A stretch of DNA of 41,692 bases from contig JAADFW010000273.1 in assembly GCA_013152655.1 (NCBI GenBank), forward strand, positions 5,962-47,653, given 5' to 3'. Of the stretch, positions 28,501 to 38,309 are shown piece after piece. Below the pieces are notes generated by a model. The model had not been told where the DNA came from. It saw nothing but the letters and a program-made list of their open reading frames with translations, and did no database searches. Each line of letters begins with the position of its first letter. Position 1 is the stretch's first letter. Made by a program: the position numbers and the translations under genes. Origin of the DNA: Chlorobiota bacterium. Lineage in GTDB: Bacteria; Bacteroidota; Bacteroidia; Bacteroidales; B39-G9.

Positions 28501-29310
28501 ATTTACAGTTACTACAGCTTCTTTAAGGTCATCTAAATTTCGTATATAGCCAAGTCCTCTAACAAGGTATTCAACTCGGTTAAACTCCATTGTTCTTGCT
28601 CCAACATCAAGGTTGCTTTTCTTAACGGCATTCATAATTTGAGCAACATTAACATTGGCAGCTTTCATGGCAACCGGGTCAATGTCAACCTGATATTCTT
28701 TTACAAAACCTCCAATGGGTGCTACTTCAGAAACTCCCTTTGCAGAAGTTAACGCATAGCCTACGTAAAAGTCTTGTATAGTTCTTAATTCTTGCGGGTC
28801 CCATCCACCGGCTGGTTTCCCTGTTTTTGGGTCGCGGCCTTCCAGTGTGTACCAAAAGACCTGGCCAAGTGCCGTCGCATCAGGCCCTAACGCAGGTTGA
28901 ACATCACTCGGCAGCGTTCCGGATGGCAAAGAATTTATTTTTTCTAAAATTCTTGTCCTGCCCCAATAAAATTCTATGTTTTCATCAAATATTATATAAA
29001 TAGTAGAAAGCCCGAAAATTGAGCTGCTACGAATAGTTTTAACACCGGGCACGCCTAACATGGCTACCGTTAACGGGTAAGTAATCTGATCTTCAATATC
29101 CTGCGGAGAGCGCCCCATCCATTCGGTAAAAACTATTTGTTGATTTTCTCCTATGTCAGGAATTGCATCAACGGGTACAGGGTCTCTTGGAATGAAGCCT
29201 CCACCCCAGTTAAAAGGGGCTGTTGAAATACCCCAAACAACCAGCACGAGTACAATTATACTGGTAACCAGTTTATTCTCTAAAAAATATCGGATAATTT
29301 TGTTTAACAT
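25501..29310 (-). CDS. cusA: CusA-like Cu(I)/Ag(I) HME-RND efflux pump
   Basis: IPDIGENQQIVFTEWMGRSPQDIEDQITYPLTVAMLGVPGVKTIRSSS; STGMRAPIGIKVFG; GIATDDGVIMGTYI. Confidence 0.95.
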   Translation of the reverse strand: MLNKIIRYFLENKLVTSIIVLVLVVWGISTAPFNWGGGFIPRDPVPVDAIPDIGENQQIVFTEWMGRSPQDIEDQITYPLTVAMLGVPGVKTIRSSSIFGLSTIYIIFDENIEFYWGRTRILEKINSLPSGTLPSDVQPALGPDATALGQVFWYTLEGRDPKTGKPAGGWDPQELRTIQDFYVGYALTSAKGVSEVAPIGGFVKEYQVDIDPVAMKAANVNVAQIMNAVKKSNLDVGARTMEFNRVEYLVRGLGYIRNLDDLKEAVVTVNGNTPIRIKDVAVVNYGPATRRGGLDKDGAEATGAVVVARYGANPLEVINNVKEAIKKIAPGLPSKTLPDGTISKVTVVPFYDRSGLIKETLGTLEEALTHEILISIIVVIILMVNLRASILISSLLPLGVLITFITMRKVGVDANIVALSGIAIAIGVMVDVGIVFTENIVRHLEMPENKGLKGKALLQVIYEATVEVASAIITALATTIVSFLPVFAMQAAEGKLFRPLAFTKTFAIVSSLVIGIIVIPALAHGIFSINFGEKHTKRIWNGTLIGLGILVTIFFGNLLALSLVAFGVNNLLEHKWPENKRKYVNIINIAITITIITYFLAEAWMPLGAQNSLFVNFIFVGVIIGTVLGALMTIVHFYSSILKWCLDNKWKFLSIPIFVFVFGITSWIGFDKLFGFIATGSEKIGLELRQTNGWQAISKTFPGAGKEFMPSLDEGSFLLMPTTMSHSGIEENLEVIKIVDKNVNAIPEVESVVGKWGRVKSALDPAPISMFENTISYRPQYIVDEDGYKVRFKVNDDGAFMLKDGTTYKYGVDKFREIPIEELIKDKKGEYYRQWRKEINSPDDIWKEIVKASRVPGMTSAPKLQPIQTRLIMLSTGMRAPIGIKVFGPDLETIEKVGLDLEKILQQVPSIESSSVFADRIVGKPYLEFDIDRKAIARYGLTIKDMQNYIEVAIGGIKLSTTVEGRERFPIRVRYAREFRDNPYDVKNILIPLPNGEQVPLGELANITYRRGPQIIKSEDTFLDGYVIFDKKPGFAEVDVVEEAQRFINAKIESGEFVVPAGVNYKFTGNYENQIRATKRLAIVVPICLIVIFLILYFQFGNVATSSMVFSGIFVAFSGGFIMMWLYGQGWFLNFSVAGTNMRDLFQMHPINISVAVWVGFIALFGIATDDGVIMGTYITQVFAKEKPKSVKAIREAVLHAGIKRVRPAMMTASVAIIALIPVLTSSGKGADIMVPMAIPSFGGMIIQVMTMFVVPVLYSMWKEGQLKK

Positions 29311-29487
29311 ACTTAAAAATTAATATTGATTTATTATTGAATTATTAGATATATAAATTTTAATGTCCTCTTGGCAGTTTTAATTCTACATATTTTTTTA
29401 AATGTGTAAAACTCTAATGTAAGCATTAAATAATAATTCACAAAATATTACTATTTAATATCACACAAACCAGTCAGACTACATAAA

Positions 29488-29922
29488 TCAGAATAAGAAT
29501 ACTTGTAAAAAGGAGAAAATTTGCCTCGAATAAGGCGGAGAGTCATTATCGTTTAAGATACTTGTACTAGTTACCTCATATGTAAAAATGTTGAATATGC
29601 CGGTAAAAGCATAAAGTACAATAGTATCATTAATATTAGTATTTATATTTTCAGTTGTAGTAGTAAAATAATCATCTATTTTAACTAAAACTGTTTCATC
29701 ATTACAATGATTATTTTGTGGTTCTTCAATGTGGCATTGATTGTTTTGCTCACTATTGTTCATATGAGTTTTATGATTATTATCTTCACAGCAATTATTA
29801 TTTTCAGAATCTATTGCCACAGAATATAAGTTTCCTGCACAATAATGTAGGTTAATAGTTAACCCCATTGTTGTAATCAACAATGCAAGTGATATAATAA
29901 TATAGCTGATTCTTTTAATCAT
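29488..29922 (-). CDS. HYC...CC-type small exported protein, paralog C
   Basis: MIKRISYIIISLALLITTMGLTINLHYCAGNLYSVAIDSENNNCCEDNNHKTH. Confidence 0.72.
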   Translation of the reverse strand: MIKRISYIIISLALLITTMGLTINLHYCAGNLYSVAIDSENNNCCEDNNHKTHMNNSEQNNQCHIEEPQNNHCNDETVLVKIDDYFTTTTENINTNINDTIVLYAFTGIFNIFTYEVTSTSILNDNDSPPYSRQIFSFLQVFLF

Positions 29923-29966
29923 AGTTTTTTATTCCTGACAAATATATGCAGGTTAATTTATTTGAA

Positions 29967-30005
29967 TTTTACACAATTTTCTTAAAATGTTACATAATTT
30001 TCTGA
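29967..30005 (-). promoter_or_regulatory. putative HMA-AraC operator C
   Basis: ttttacacaattttcttaaaatgttacataattttctga; aattttct half-sites with 21-bp period; 45 bp upstream of the start at 29922. Confidence 0.65.
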
Positions 30006-30045
30006 TACAATTTTAATCGAAAATTAGTTATAGGAATACACTATC

Positions 30046-30258
30046 TTAATTAACTATTTCCGAATTATAACCTGCCGTTTTTAATACATTAATAATTTCT
30101 GCCGGTGTAATACCATCAGCCTGTATAGTTAAAATTCTATCTTTTGATGTCAGGTCAACTTCCCAGTTTTTTATTCCGGTTTCTTTGTTTAAAAATGGTG
30201 TAACAGTTGCCTTACAACCATTACAAGTAATGTTTGTTTTAAATTTTAATTCTTTCAT
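30046..30258 (-). CDS. cytosolic HMA-domain copper chaperone-like protein
   Basis: ELKFKTNITCNGCKATVTPFLNKETGIKNWEVDL; 5 nt from the ATPase gene. Confidence 0.85.
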   Translation of the reverse strand: MKELKFKTNITCNGCKATVTPFLNKETGIKNWEVDLTSKDRILTIQADGITPAEIINVLKTAGYNSEIVN

Positions 30259-30263
30259 TTTTA

Positions 30264-32510
30264 TTAAATTTTTATAAATTTTAATCTTAAGCTATTGGTA
30301 ACAACCGAAACAGAACTTAATGCCATGGCTGCGCCTGCAATCATAGGATTTAATAAAAATCCTGTAAAAGAATACAAAATACCTGCGGCAATTGGTATTC
30401 CGATAAGGTTATAAACAAATGCCCAGAATAAATTCTGTTTTACTGTTTGCACAGTTTTTCTTGATAACTCAATAGCTTGTGAAATTTTTGAGAGGTCTGA
30501 TGAAATGATAGTCATTTTTGCCACATCCATAGCAATATCCGAACCTTTTCCCATAGCAATGCTTACATCAGCCTGAGCTAATGCGTGCGAATCGTTTATG
30601 CCATCGCCAACCATGGCTACCACTTTATTTTCTTTTTGAAGTTTTTTAGCAAATTCAGCTTTGTCTGATGGCAATGTATTTGCCATATAATTTTTTATAC
30701 CAACTTTTTGGGCAACAGCCTTAGCTGTTTTTTCATTGTCGCCAGTAAGCATATAGGTTTCGATACCCAGTTTTTGTAATTTTTGTATGGCCAGTATAGA
30801 ACTGTTTTTAACTTTGTCGGCTAAAGCAAAAACTGCCTTTACTTTTGTGTTATCTGCAAAATAGATTAATGTTTTAGCCTGTTCTTCCAGTTTGTTTACT
30901 TTATCTGAAATTTCATCCGGAATTTTAATTTCATTATCAGACAATAATTTCTTATTTCCAACAAAATATTTTGTATCATTTATTTCCGCAAATACACCTT
31001 TGCCCGGAATGTTTTCAAAATTATTGATTTCAATTTTATGAGCCTTGTCACTTTTAAAACTGCCTAAAACGGCTTCTGCCAATGGATGTTCTGATCGCGA
31101 TTCGATTGAATAAAGGATATCTTTCAAAATTGAACGGTCATTTAAATTCTCATCCCATATAGTATCTGTAACTTTGGGTTTTCCTTCGGTAATGGTTCCG
31201 GTTTTATCTAATATAATAGCATTTATTTTTTTTGCTGTTTCTAAGCTTTCTGCATCTTTTATTAGAATTCCGTTTTCGGCACCTTTGCCAATGCCAACCA
31301 TTATAGCGGTTGGTGTAGCTAAGCCAAGTGCGCACGGACAGGCAATTACCAGTACGGCAACAAGTGACAGAAAAGCATGAGTTAATGCATTTTCTCCGCC
31401 AAATACAATCCACAAAACAAAGCTTAACAAAGCAATAGCCATAACTACCGGGACAAAAATTCCGGCTACTTTATCTACCAGTTTTTGCACAGGTGCTTTA
31501 CTTCCTTGTGCTTCCTCAACCATTTTAATGATTTGTGCTAAAACGGTATTGCCTCCAACTTTTTCGGCTTTAAACTGAAAACTGCCTTTTTGATTTACGG
31601 TACCGGCAAAAACTTTTTCACCGGCTATTTTTTCAACAGCAATAGGTTCACCAGAAATCATGCTTTCATCAACAAATGAATTTCCGGTGGTTACTTCGCC
31701 ATCAACCGGTATTTTTTCACCTGGTTTTACCAGTATTATATCATTCTCAACAATTTCAGAAACTTTAATTTCAACTTCGCTGCCATTGGTATTTATTTTA
31801 GTAACCGTTTTAGGTTGAAGCCCTATTAGTTTTTTTAAAGCCGAATTAGTACTTGATTTAGCTCTTTCTTCCAATAATTTACCCAACATAATAAATACAA
31901 TAATAACTCCGGCTGCTTCATAGTAAACATGTGCTTCAAGTCCTTTAGCAGTTAATATTTTGGGGAATAGCGTATTGAAAACACTAAATAAATATGCAAT
32001 TGAAGTACTTAAAGCTACCAATGTATCCATATTTGCCTTACCGTGTTTGGCTTGTTTCAAAGCATTTACAAAAAACTGTTTTCCAAAAATAAATAATATG
32101 GGTGTTGCTAAAGCCCACATAATATAATTAGCAAAGGGTATTTCATTAAATACCATACTAATTAATATTAAAGGGATGGCAAGTATTGCAGCCCAAATAG
32201 TTCTTTTCTTTAAAATAAGGAAATGATTGGCTTTTATTTCGTCGGGAGAATCATTTTTACCGGTTTCTGTATTTTCAATAATTAAATCATAACCTATTTC
32301 CTGAATTACATTTTTCATTTTTTCAGGTGTAATGCTATGATAATCATACTCTACCATTACTGATGAACTGGCAAAATTTACTGCTGCATTTACAACACTT
32401 TCCTGAGCATTAAGCATGCTTTCAACACTGGCTGCACACGATGCACAACTTAACCCGGTAACGGGAAAAGTTTGTTTGCGCATTTCTTTTTTTTCAACAA
32501 CAATTTCCAT
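30264..32510 (-). CDS. copA: P1B-type copper ATPase with N-terminal HMA domain
   Basis: [57 protein letters not shown]; start refined to ATG at 32510 because the listed ORF begins with TTG. Confidence 0.93.
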   Translation of the reverse strand: MEIVVEKKEMRKQTFPVTGLSCASCAASVESMLNAQESVVNAAVNFASSSVMVEYDYHSITPEKMKNVIQEIGYDLIIENTETGKNDSPDEIKANHFLILKKRTIWAAILAIPLILISMVFNEIPFANYIMWALATPILFIFGKQFFVNALKQAKHGKANMDTLVALSTSIAYLFSVFNTLFPKILTAKGLEAHVYYEAAGVIIVFIMLGKLLEERAKSSTNSALKKLIGLQPKTVTKINTNGSEVEIKVSEIVENDIILVKPGEKIPVDGEVTTGNSFVDESMISGEPIAVEKIAGEKVFAGTVNQKGSFQFKAEKVGGNTVLAQIIKMVEEAQGSKAPVQKLVDKVAGIFVPVVMAIALLSFVLWIVFGGENALTHAFLSLVAVLVIACPCALGLATPTAIMVGIGKGAENGILIKDAESLETAKKINAIILDKTGTITEGKPKVTDTIWDENLNDRSILKDILYSIESRSEHPLAEAVLGSFKSDKAHKIEINNFENIPGKGVFAEINDTKYFVGNKKLLSDNEIKIPDEISDKVNKLEEQAKTLIYFADNTKVKAVFALADKVKNSSILAIQKLQKLGIETYMLTGDNEKTAKAVAQKVGIKNYMANTLPSDKAEFAKKLQKENKVVAMVGDGINDSHALAQADVSIAMGKGSDIAMDVAKMTIISSDLSKISQAIELSRKTVQTVKQNLFWAFVYNLIGIPIAAGILYSFTGFLLNPMIAGAAMALSSVSVVTNSLRLKFIKI

Positions 32511-32559
32511 TTCTCTATTAATTTTAAAATGCAAAGTTGCATCAGAAAATTAAAGGAGA

Positions 32560-32597
32560 TATTACAGGATTTTCAGAAAAAGTTACATTATTTACAC
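32560..32597 (-). promoter_or_regulatory. putative HMA-AraC operator D
   Basis: tattacaggattttcagaaaaagttacattatttacac; aligns to operators A-C; 50 bp upstream of the refined copA start and abutting the araC stop. Confidence 0.6.
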
Positions 32598-33164
32598 TTT
32601 ATCAAGCGATTTTCGTTTGTTCTTGCCTAATTGTTTGAAGTTTTTAGGTGTCATGCCTGTTATTTTTTTAAATTGGTTACTCAGGTGAGCAACGCTGCTA
32701 TAGCCTAATTTCCAGGCAATTTCGGAAAGGGTAAATTCATTATAAACAATAAGCTCTTTTGCTTTTTCTATTTTTTGCAGGATGATATAATGTTCAATCG
32801 TAATTCCCTCAACCGAAGAAAATAACTGGCTCAGGTATTTATATTCAAAATTTAATTCCTTACTGATTAATTCTGACCAAATTATATTTTTTTCACTTAA
32901 GTCATCATAATGAATTGTTTCAATAACAATATTTTTAACCGATTCAATTAACCGGCTTTTCCTGTCATCAATAAGTTCAAACCCGTTTTCTTGTAATACT
33001 TGTTGTAATGTTTCCAACTTTTTTTTATCAATTTCCCCAACTACGTCAACTTCGCCAAGCTTAATATTTTTGATTTTAATTTCCAACTTTTCCAGTTCCT
33101 CACTAACAACTTTAATGCATCGGGGACAAACCATATTTTTAATATGCAAAACGTTACTTTTCAT
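32592..33164 (-). CDS. AraC-family regulator with N-terminal HMA-like domain
   Basis: N-terminal VLHIKNMVCPRCIKVVSEELEKL; C-terminal FTLSEIAWKLGYSSVAHLSNQFKKITGMTPKNFKQL HTH. Confidence 0.92.
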   Translation of the reverse strand: MKSNVLHIKNMVCPRCIKVVSEELEKLEIKIKNIKLGEVDVVGEIDKKKLETLQQVLQENGFELIDDRKSRLIESVKNIVIETIHYDDLSEKNIIWSELISKELNFEYKYLSQLFSSVEGITIEHYIILQKIEKAKELIVYNEFTLSEIAWKLGYSSVAHLSNQFKKITGMTPKNFKQLGKNKRKSLDKV

Positions 33165-33327
33165 AAATCAAAAATAGAATATTAATAGATGAAAAACAAT
33201 GTTAAAACTTGTTTTAGCAATATATTAATTGGAATTAATTTTACTTTTTTACTTTTTACTTTTTCAAGGACAATAAGCCAAGGCTCTGCATCTTGTACGC
33301 TTTATTTTTTACTTTTTATTTTTCGAT

Positions 33328-34134
33328 TTATTCCAAAACAAACTCTTTAATAATTCTTACAAGTTTTTCGGGTTGTTCAGCATGCAGCCAATGGCCGGCA
33401 TTTTCAATAATTTTTATATCGGCGTACGGAAATATTGCTCGTATTGCAGTATAATCTTTTTCTTCAATATAATTTGACAAAGCACCTTTAATAAATAAAA
33501 TTGGAAATCCTGTAATTTCTTTTCCATCTGCAATTTTGCGTTCATCAATACCTTCTAAAATAACATTCATATGCTCTTGTAAAGCTTTAATATTTATGCT
33601 CCATTCAAAAGAATTGTCTTTATTTCGGTGTAAATTTTTTAATAAAAATTGCCTGACTTTTTTTGAAGGAATATTTTCACATAGTTTATTGTCAACCTCT
33701 TCTCGTGAAGATATGTTGCTAAAATCAACTTCCATCATTGAATTTATAATAATTGAATGGTCAATAGTATTTTGTTTTTTTTCACTTATGTTGTAAGTTT
33801 TTGGTGCGATATCAATTATTATTAAACTCAAAATCCGTTCAGGATGTTCCAAGGCAAAATACATTGCAGTTTTTCCGCCCATTGAGTGTCCCATTATTAT
33901 TGCCTGCTCAATAAAATGCTCGTCCATAAATTCAAGCAAATCATTTTTCATTAACTTGTAATTATGATTTTCAGAGTGTGGCGAACGTCCATGGTTGCGC
34001 TGATCAATAATAAATACTTCAAAATTTGAAGCCAACATTTTTCCAATGCTCACCCAATTATCTGATGCACCATATAAGCCATGAATTATGATTAACGTGG
34101 GGCCTTCGCCAAACTTTCGGTAAAAGAGTTTCAT
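33328..34134 (-). CDS. alpha/beta fold hydrolase (YbfF-like)
   Basis: LIIIHGLYGASDNW, DQRNHGRSPHS, MGHSMGGKTAMYFA, NAGHWLHAEQPE. Confidence 0.92.
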   Translation of the reverse strand: MKLFYRKFGEGPTLIIIHGLYGASDNWVSIGKMLASNFEVFIIDQRNHGRSPHSENHNYKLMKNDLLEFMDEHFIEQAIIMGHSMGGKTAMYFALEHPERILSLIIIDIAPKTYNISEKKQNTIDHSIIINSMMEVDFSNISSREEVDNKLCENIPSKKVRQFLLKNLHRNKDNSFEWSINIKALQEHMNVILEGIDERKIADGKEITGFPILFIKGALSNYIEEKDYTAIRAIFPYADIKIIENAGHWLHAEQPEKLVRIIKEFVLE

Positions 34135-34278
34135 TTTTTTATTGCATTATTATCAGTTTTTCAAAAAAAACATTACTAAAAATAATAAATTATAATAATC
34201 AAATTAAGGAACAGGCTGGTTTGCTATTTGATAATTGTTTTCTGATGCTTGCCAAAGCAATAAAAATCGTATGGTTTA

Positions 34279-34992
34279 TTATTCTAATAGCCTTAAATAC
34301 ATCTGAATAGTATTTTCAAGTCCATAATATAATGCATCTGATATTAGTGCGTGGCCAATTGACACTTCTTCTAAACCCTTTATATGATCTTTAAAAAATT
34401 TTAAATTATCAAGATTCAGGTCATGTCCGGCATTTAATTCTAAATTAACATCACCGGCTATTTTAGCTGCTTTTATAAAAGGCTTAATAGCTTTTTCCCT
34501 GTTTTTTTTATAATTAGCTGCATATGGCTCAGTATAAAGTTCCACCCTGTTTGTTAATGTTTTTGCTGCATGAATAATGTTTTCCGGATTTGTATCGACA
34601 AAAATGGAAGTTCTTATTCCTTTTGCGTGAAAACGCTTAATTATTTCTTTCAAAAACTGTTGATGTTTTACGGTATCCCAACCCGCGTTTGAAGTTAGCG
34701 TGTCAGGTGGGTCAGGAACCAGCGTAACTTGAGTAGGGACAATTTCAAGAACCAGGTTAATAAATTTTTCATTAGGATATCCTTCAATATTAAATTCTGT
34801 AGTTATAATGGGTTTAATATCATAAACATCCTGATATCTAATGTGTCGTTCGTCAGGCCTGGGATGCACTGTTATGCCTTCGGCCCCGTATTGCTGACAA
34901 TTAATGGCTGCTTCTAATACATTTGGAATATTACCGCCTCTTGCATTTCGTATTGTAGCAATTTTATTTATATTTACACTTAAACGGGTCAT
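34279..34992 (-). CDS. pdxJ: pyridoxine 5'-phosphate synthase
   Basis: [62 protein letters not shown]. Confidence 0.95.
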   Translation of the reverse strand: MTRLSVNINKIATIRNARGGNIPNVLEAAINCQQYGAEGITVHPRPDERHIRYQDVYDIKPIITTEFNIEGYPNEKFINLVLEIVPTQVTLVPDPPDTLTSNAGWDTVKHQQFLKEIIKRFHAKGIRTSIFVDTNPENIIHAAKTLTNRVELYTEPYAANYKKNREKAIKPFIKAAKIAGDVNLELNAGHDLNLDNLKFFKDHIKGLEEVSIGHALISDALYYGLENTIQMYLRLLE

Positions 34993-35055
34993 TTTTATTA
35001 TTAATTTTAAATTAATTTGTAAATTAATATTTCGTAAATTTAGAACTATTATTCA

Positions 35056-35721
35056 ATGTTGGCAAAAGATTTAATATCAGATGTTGTTCCTGCACTAAAA
35101 ACTTCAGATTCAGGCTTAACTGCCTTAAACTGGATGGAAGTATTTAGAATCTCTCATTTACCAATTATTAATAATACAAAATTACTTGGTTTAATATCAG
35201 ATGCCGATATTTATGATTTGAATATGGCGAATGAACCTGTAGGCAATCATTCCTTATCGCTAACTTGTCCTTCAGTTAAATACAATCAGCATATTTATGA
35301 AGTTATAAATCTTATTTCTAAATATAAATTAACAGTAGTTCCGGTAATTGATGAAGACAGCAAGTACATGGGCTTAATCACCTTATACGATTTATTACAA
35401 AATTTTGCTCATCTTACAGCTACACAAAATCCGGGTGGGATAATTATTTTAGAATTAAATCAAAATGATTATTCATTAACGCAAATTGCCAATATTATTG
35501 AAAGCAACGACACTAAAATATTAAGTTTGTATATTACTTCGCCTCCCGATTCAAATAAAATGGAACTTACTATTAAAATAAATAAAACTGATATTTCATC
35601 TATTCTTCAAACATTTAACCGTTATAATTACTCGGTTAAAGCTTCTTATTTAGACGATGAAGAACTTAATGATTTGTATAAATCCAGGTTTGACCAATTT
35701 ATGCGATACCTTAATATTTGA
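35056..35721 (+). CDS. CBS domain-containing protein
   Basis: Two CBS motifs: HLPIINNTKLLGLISDADIYD and VVPVIDEDSKYMGLITLYDLL. Confidence 0.88.
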   Translation: MLAKDLISDVVPALKTSDSGLTALNWMEVFRISHLPIINNTKLLGLISDADIYDLNMANEPVGNHSLSLTCPSVKYNQHIYEVINLISKYKLTVVPVIDEDSKYMGLITLYDLLQNFAHLTATQNPGGIIILELNQNDYSLTQIANIIESNDTKILSLYITSPPDSNKMELTIKINKTDISSILQTFNRYNYSVKASYLDDEELNDLYKSRFDQFMRYLNI

Positions 35722-35736
35722 CCTTCATCATATTTT

Positions 35737-37149
35737 ATGAATTTAGTTTTAAAAACAAATTTCTTAATCCTGTTTTTCTTTCTTGTAATAAATGCTACTA
35801 AAGCAGTGCCTCAATCTACATCTGATTCAAAATATTTTCATATTATTGAAATTGTAATTAAAGGTAACGAAAAAACAAAAACAGATGTTATTTTAAGAGA
35901 ACTCACATTCTCAAATGATGATTCTATTGAGTCAATTGATATTAATAAAAGACTTAAAGAAAGCCAATATAATTTAATGAATACACACTTGTTCAACTTT
36001 GTTACTTTAAGTTATATTGAATTAGAACCGCTAAAAATCAGGGTAACTATATTATTACAAGAAAGATGGTATTTTTTTCCGTATCCTATTTTAGAACAGG
36101 CCGATAGAAATTTTGCAACCTGGCTAAATTCGCATAATTGGGAGAGGATAAACATTGGCTTACATTTAAAACAATATAATTTTAGAGGAAGAGATGAAAC
36201 TGTTTCAATAAAATTCAGGAAAGGCTACAGGGAGCAATATGCATTTGCTTATAACAATATACATTTAGACAATACTAAAAAGAATCTGCTAAATTTTGAA
36301 GCTTCGCTTTTCAGGCAAAGTGAAGTAGCATATAAATTATATGAAAACAGACTGCAATATTTTTCGTCTTCCGATAAGAAAATGTTTGTAAACAATTATT
36401 TATCAGTAAATTATATCTATCGTCCTCATATAAATAACTTTCATTATTTTACGTTTACTTATGAATATTATAAAATTGCAGATACTGTTTTGTTATTGAA
36501 TGACAATTACCTGAACAAAAGCAATGTTTTAACTTATTTTTCTTTTGAATATAAATTTGTTCAAGAAAACAGGGATTTGGCTATTTTTCCTTTAACAGGA
36601 AGTTATTTTGATTTTAGTATTAAACAAAATGGATTTAACCTCTTAAAGAATTCTATTTCTTATTATCAAATTTCGTTACAATATGAATATTATAAAAATA
36701 TTATAAAGCGTCATTATTGGAGTTCTGTTTTAAAAATTGCCAAAACAAAAAACATACAATTGCCATTTATCTTGAACAATGCGTTGGGTTATAATTATTA
36801 TTTATATGGTTTCGAAGATTTTGTAATTAACGGAAATGATTTTGTTTTGTATAAAACCGAATGGCGATACGAAATGATAAAACCCAGATTATTTTATATT
36901 CCTTACCTAAATAATGAGAAATTTAGCAAGGCTTTCTATTCTTTTTATTTGCATCTTTTTATGAATGCCGGTTATGTGAATAATTTATATTCAACGGGTT
37001 ATAATAAAATGGAAAATAATTTATTAACAAGCTTGGGTGCAGGAATAGATTTTTTTACCTATTACGATAAAGTTATTCGTTTTGATTATTCATGGAATAA
37101 ATATGCAGGTTCTAATTTTTTTGTAACTCTTGTTTATAATAATAAATGA
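35737..37149 (+). CDS. POTRA-containing outer-membrane barrel protein (BamA/TamA-like)
   Basis: IIEIVIKGNEKTKTDVILREL...INKRLKESQYNLMNTHLFNFV POTRA signature; barrel-like C-terminus. Confidence 0.75.
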   Translation: MNLVLKTNFLILFFFLVINATKAVPQSTSDSKYFHIIEIVIKGNEKTKTDVILRELTFSNDDSIESIDINKRLKESQYNLMNTHLFNFVTLSYIELEPLKIRVTILLQERWYFFPYPILEQADRNFATWLNSHNWERINIGLHLKQYNFRGRDETVSIKFRKGYREQYAFAYNNIHLDNTKKNLLNFEASLFRQSEVAYKLYENRLQYFSSSDKKMFVNNYLSVNYIYRPHINNFHYFTFTYEYYKIADTVLLLNDNYLNKSNVLTYFSFEYKFVQENRDLAIFPLTGSYFDFSIKQNGFNLLKNSISYYQISLQYEYYKNIIKRHYWSSVLKIAKTKNIQLPFILNNALGYNYYLYGFEDFVINGNDFVLYKTEWRYEMIKPRLFYIPYLNNEKFSKAFYSFYLHLFMNAGYVNNLYSTGYNKMENNLLTSLGAGIDFFTYYDKVIRFDYSWNKYAGSNFFVTLVYNNK

Positions 37150-37294
37150 TGCATACTGGTTTGGAATAAATATAGAAGTACAAATTCTCATTTTAAAAAT
37201 ATTTTGTCTGAATTTTTTCAAAAAATTGTTTAATAGTAATGTTTTCAATAATATTGCTGATTGAAAGTAATTATTTTTACTAAAAATTATTAAC

Positions 37295-38176
37295 GTGAAT
37301 ATTGCCATATATGGTAAAAATTTTGATAAAAGTTTTTTGCCGACCATAAGAAGTATATTTCAGATACTTGCAATAAATAAAGCAGAAATAATATTACATG
37401 AAGACTTTTATTATTTTATGTATGATAATTTTAATTTTAAGCCTGAAATAAGTTTATTATTTACTAAGGAAAAAAACATTTCGCCTGATACTGATTTTAT
37501 GCTTAGCATTGGTGGTGATGGCACTTTTTTGGAAACTATTTCTTATGTGAGAAATAAGAATATTCCGGTAGTTGGAATTAATACCGGCAGGCTGGGTTTT
37601 CTTGCTGATATTGCTCAAAATGAAGTAGAAACTTGTATTAATGCATTGTTTACCGGAGATTATAAATATGAATCAAGATCGCTGCTTCAGGTTAATACAA
37701 AAAATAATTTGTTGGGTGATATTAACTTTGCGTTGAATGAAGTTACAGTTCAAAAAAAAGATACTTCATCAATGATAACTGTTCATGCATATTTAAATAA
37801 TCAGTTAATAAATTCATTTTGGGCTGATGGTTTAATTGTCTCAACACCAACAGGTTCAACAGCCTATAGCTTAAGTGTAGGAGGCCCAATTGTGTCACCG
37901 GGGTCAGAAAACTTTATTATTACTCCTTTGGCACCTCATAATTTAACAGTAAGGCCAATAGTAGTTTCCAATTCAAACGAAATTACATTAAAAGTACATG
38001 GAAGAAGTAAAAAATATCTTTTAGCATTAGATTATCGTTCTTTTGATTTTGATTCTTCAATAGAAATAAATATTAAAAAGGCTGATTTTGACATAAAGCT
38101 TGTAAAATTAGAAGGGCATGACTTTTTTACTACTTTACGTAATAAATTAATGTGGGGCGTTGATAAAAGAAATTAG
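37295..38176 (+). CDS. nadK: NAD kinase
   Basis: SIGGDGTFLETI, GINTGRLGFLAD, NEVTVQ, DGLIVSTPTGSTAYSLSVGGPIVSP. Confidence 0.96.
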   Translation: MNIAIYGKNFDKSFLPTIRSIFQILAINKAEIILHEDFYYFMYDNFNFKPEISLLFTKEKNISPDTDFMLSIGGDGTFLETISYVRNKNIPVVGINTGRLGFLADIAQNEVETCINALFTGDYKYESRSLLQVNTKNNLLGDINFALNEVTVQKKDTSSMITVHAYLNNQLINSFWADGLIVSTPTGSTAYSLSVGGPIVSPGSENFIITPLAPHNLTVRPIVVSNSNEITLKVHGRSKKYLLALDYRSFDFDSSIEINIKKADFDIKLVKLEGHDFFTTLRNKLMWGVDKRN

Positions 38177-38309
38177 TACATTCGTCAATTAATTAATTAT
38201 ATGAAACTCAGATTTTTAAAAAATAAGATGCCATTTTTGAATGATTAACTTATAATTCTTATTTTTACAAGTTTAGAAGTAATCAAGATTAGTATAACTT
38301 AAGTAAATT

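Noticed and set aside
29386-29407. acatattttttta/aatgtgt possible hairpin between HYC paralog C and cusA
   Set aside because: Imperfect, T-rich and short; cannot be separated from background AT composition
31204-31413. Short minus-strand ORF in alternative frame inside copA
   Set aside because: Entirely within the copA frame, low-complexity Cys/Arg-rich translation
37090-37347. Minus-strand 85-aa ORF across the gap before nadK
   Set aside because: Overlaps two supported plus-strand genes and looks like AT-rich noise
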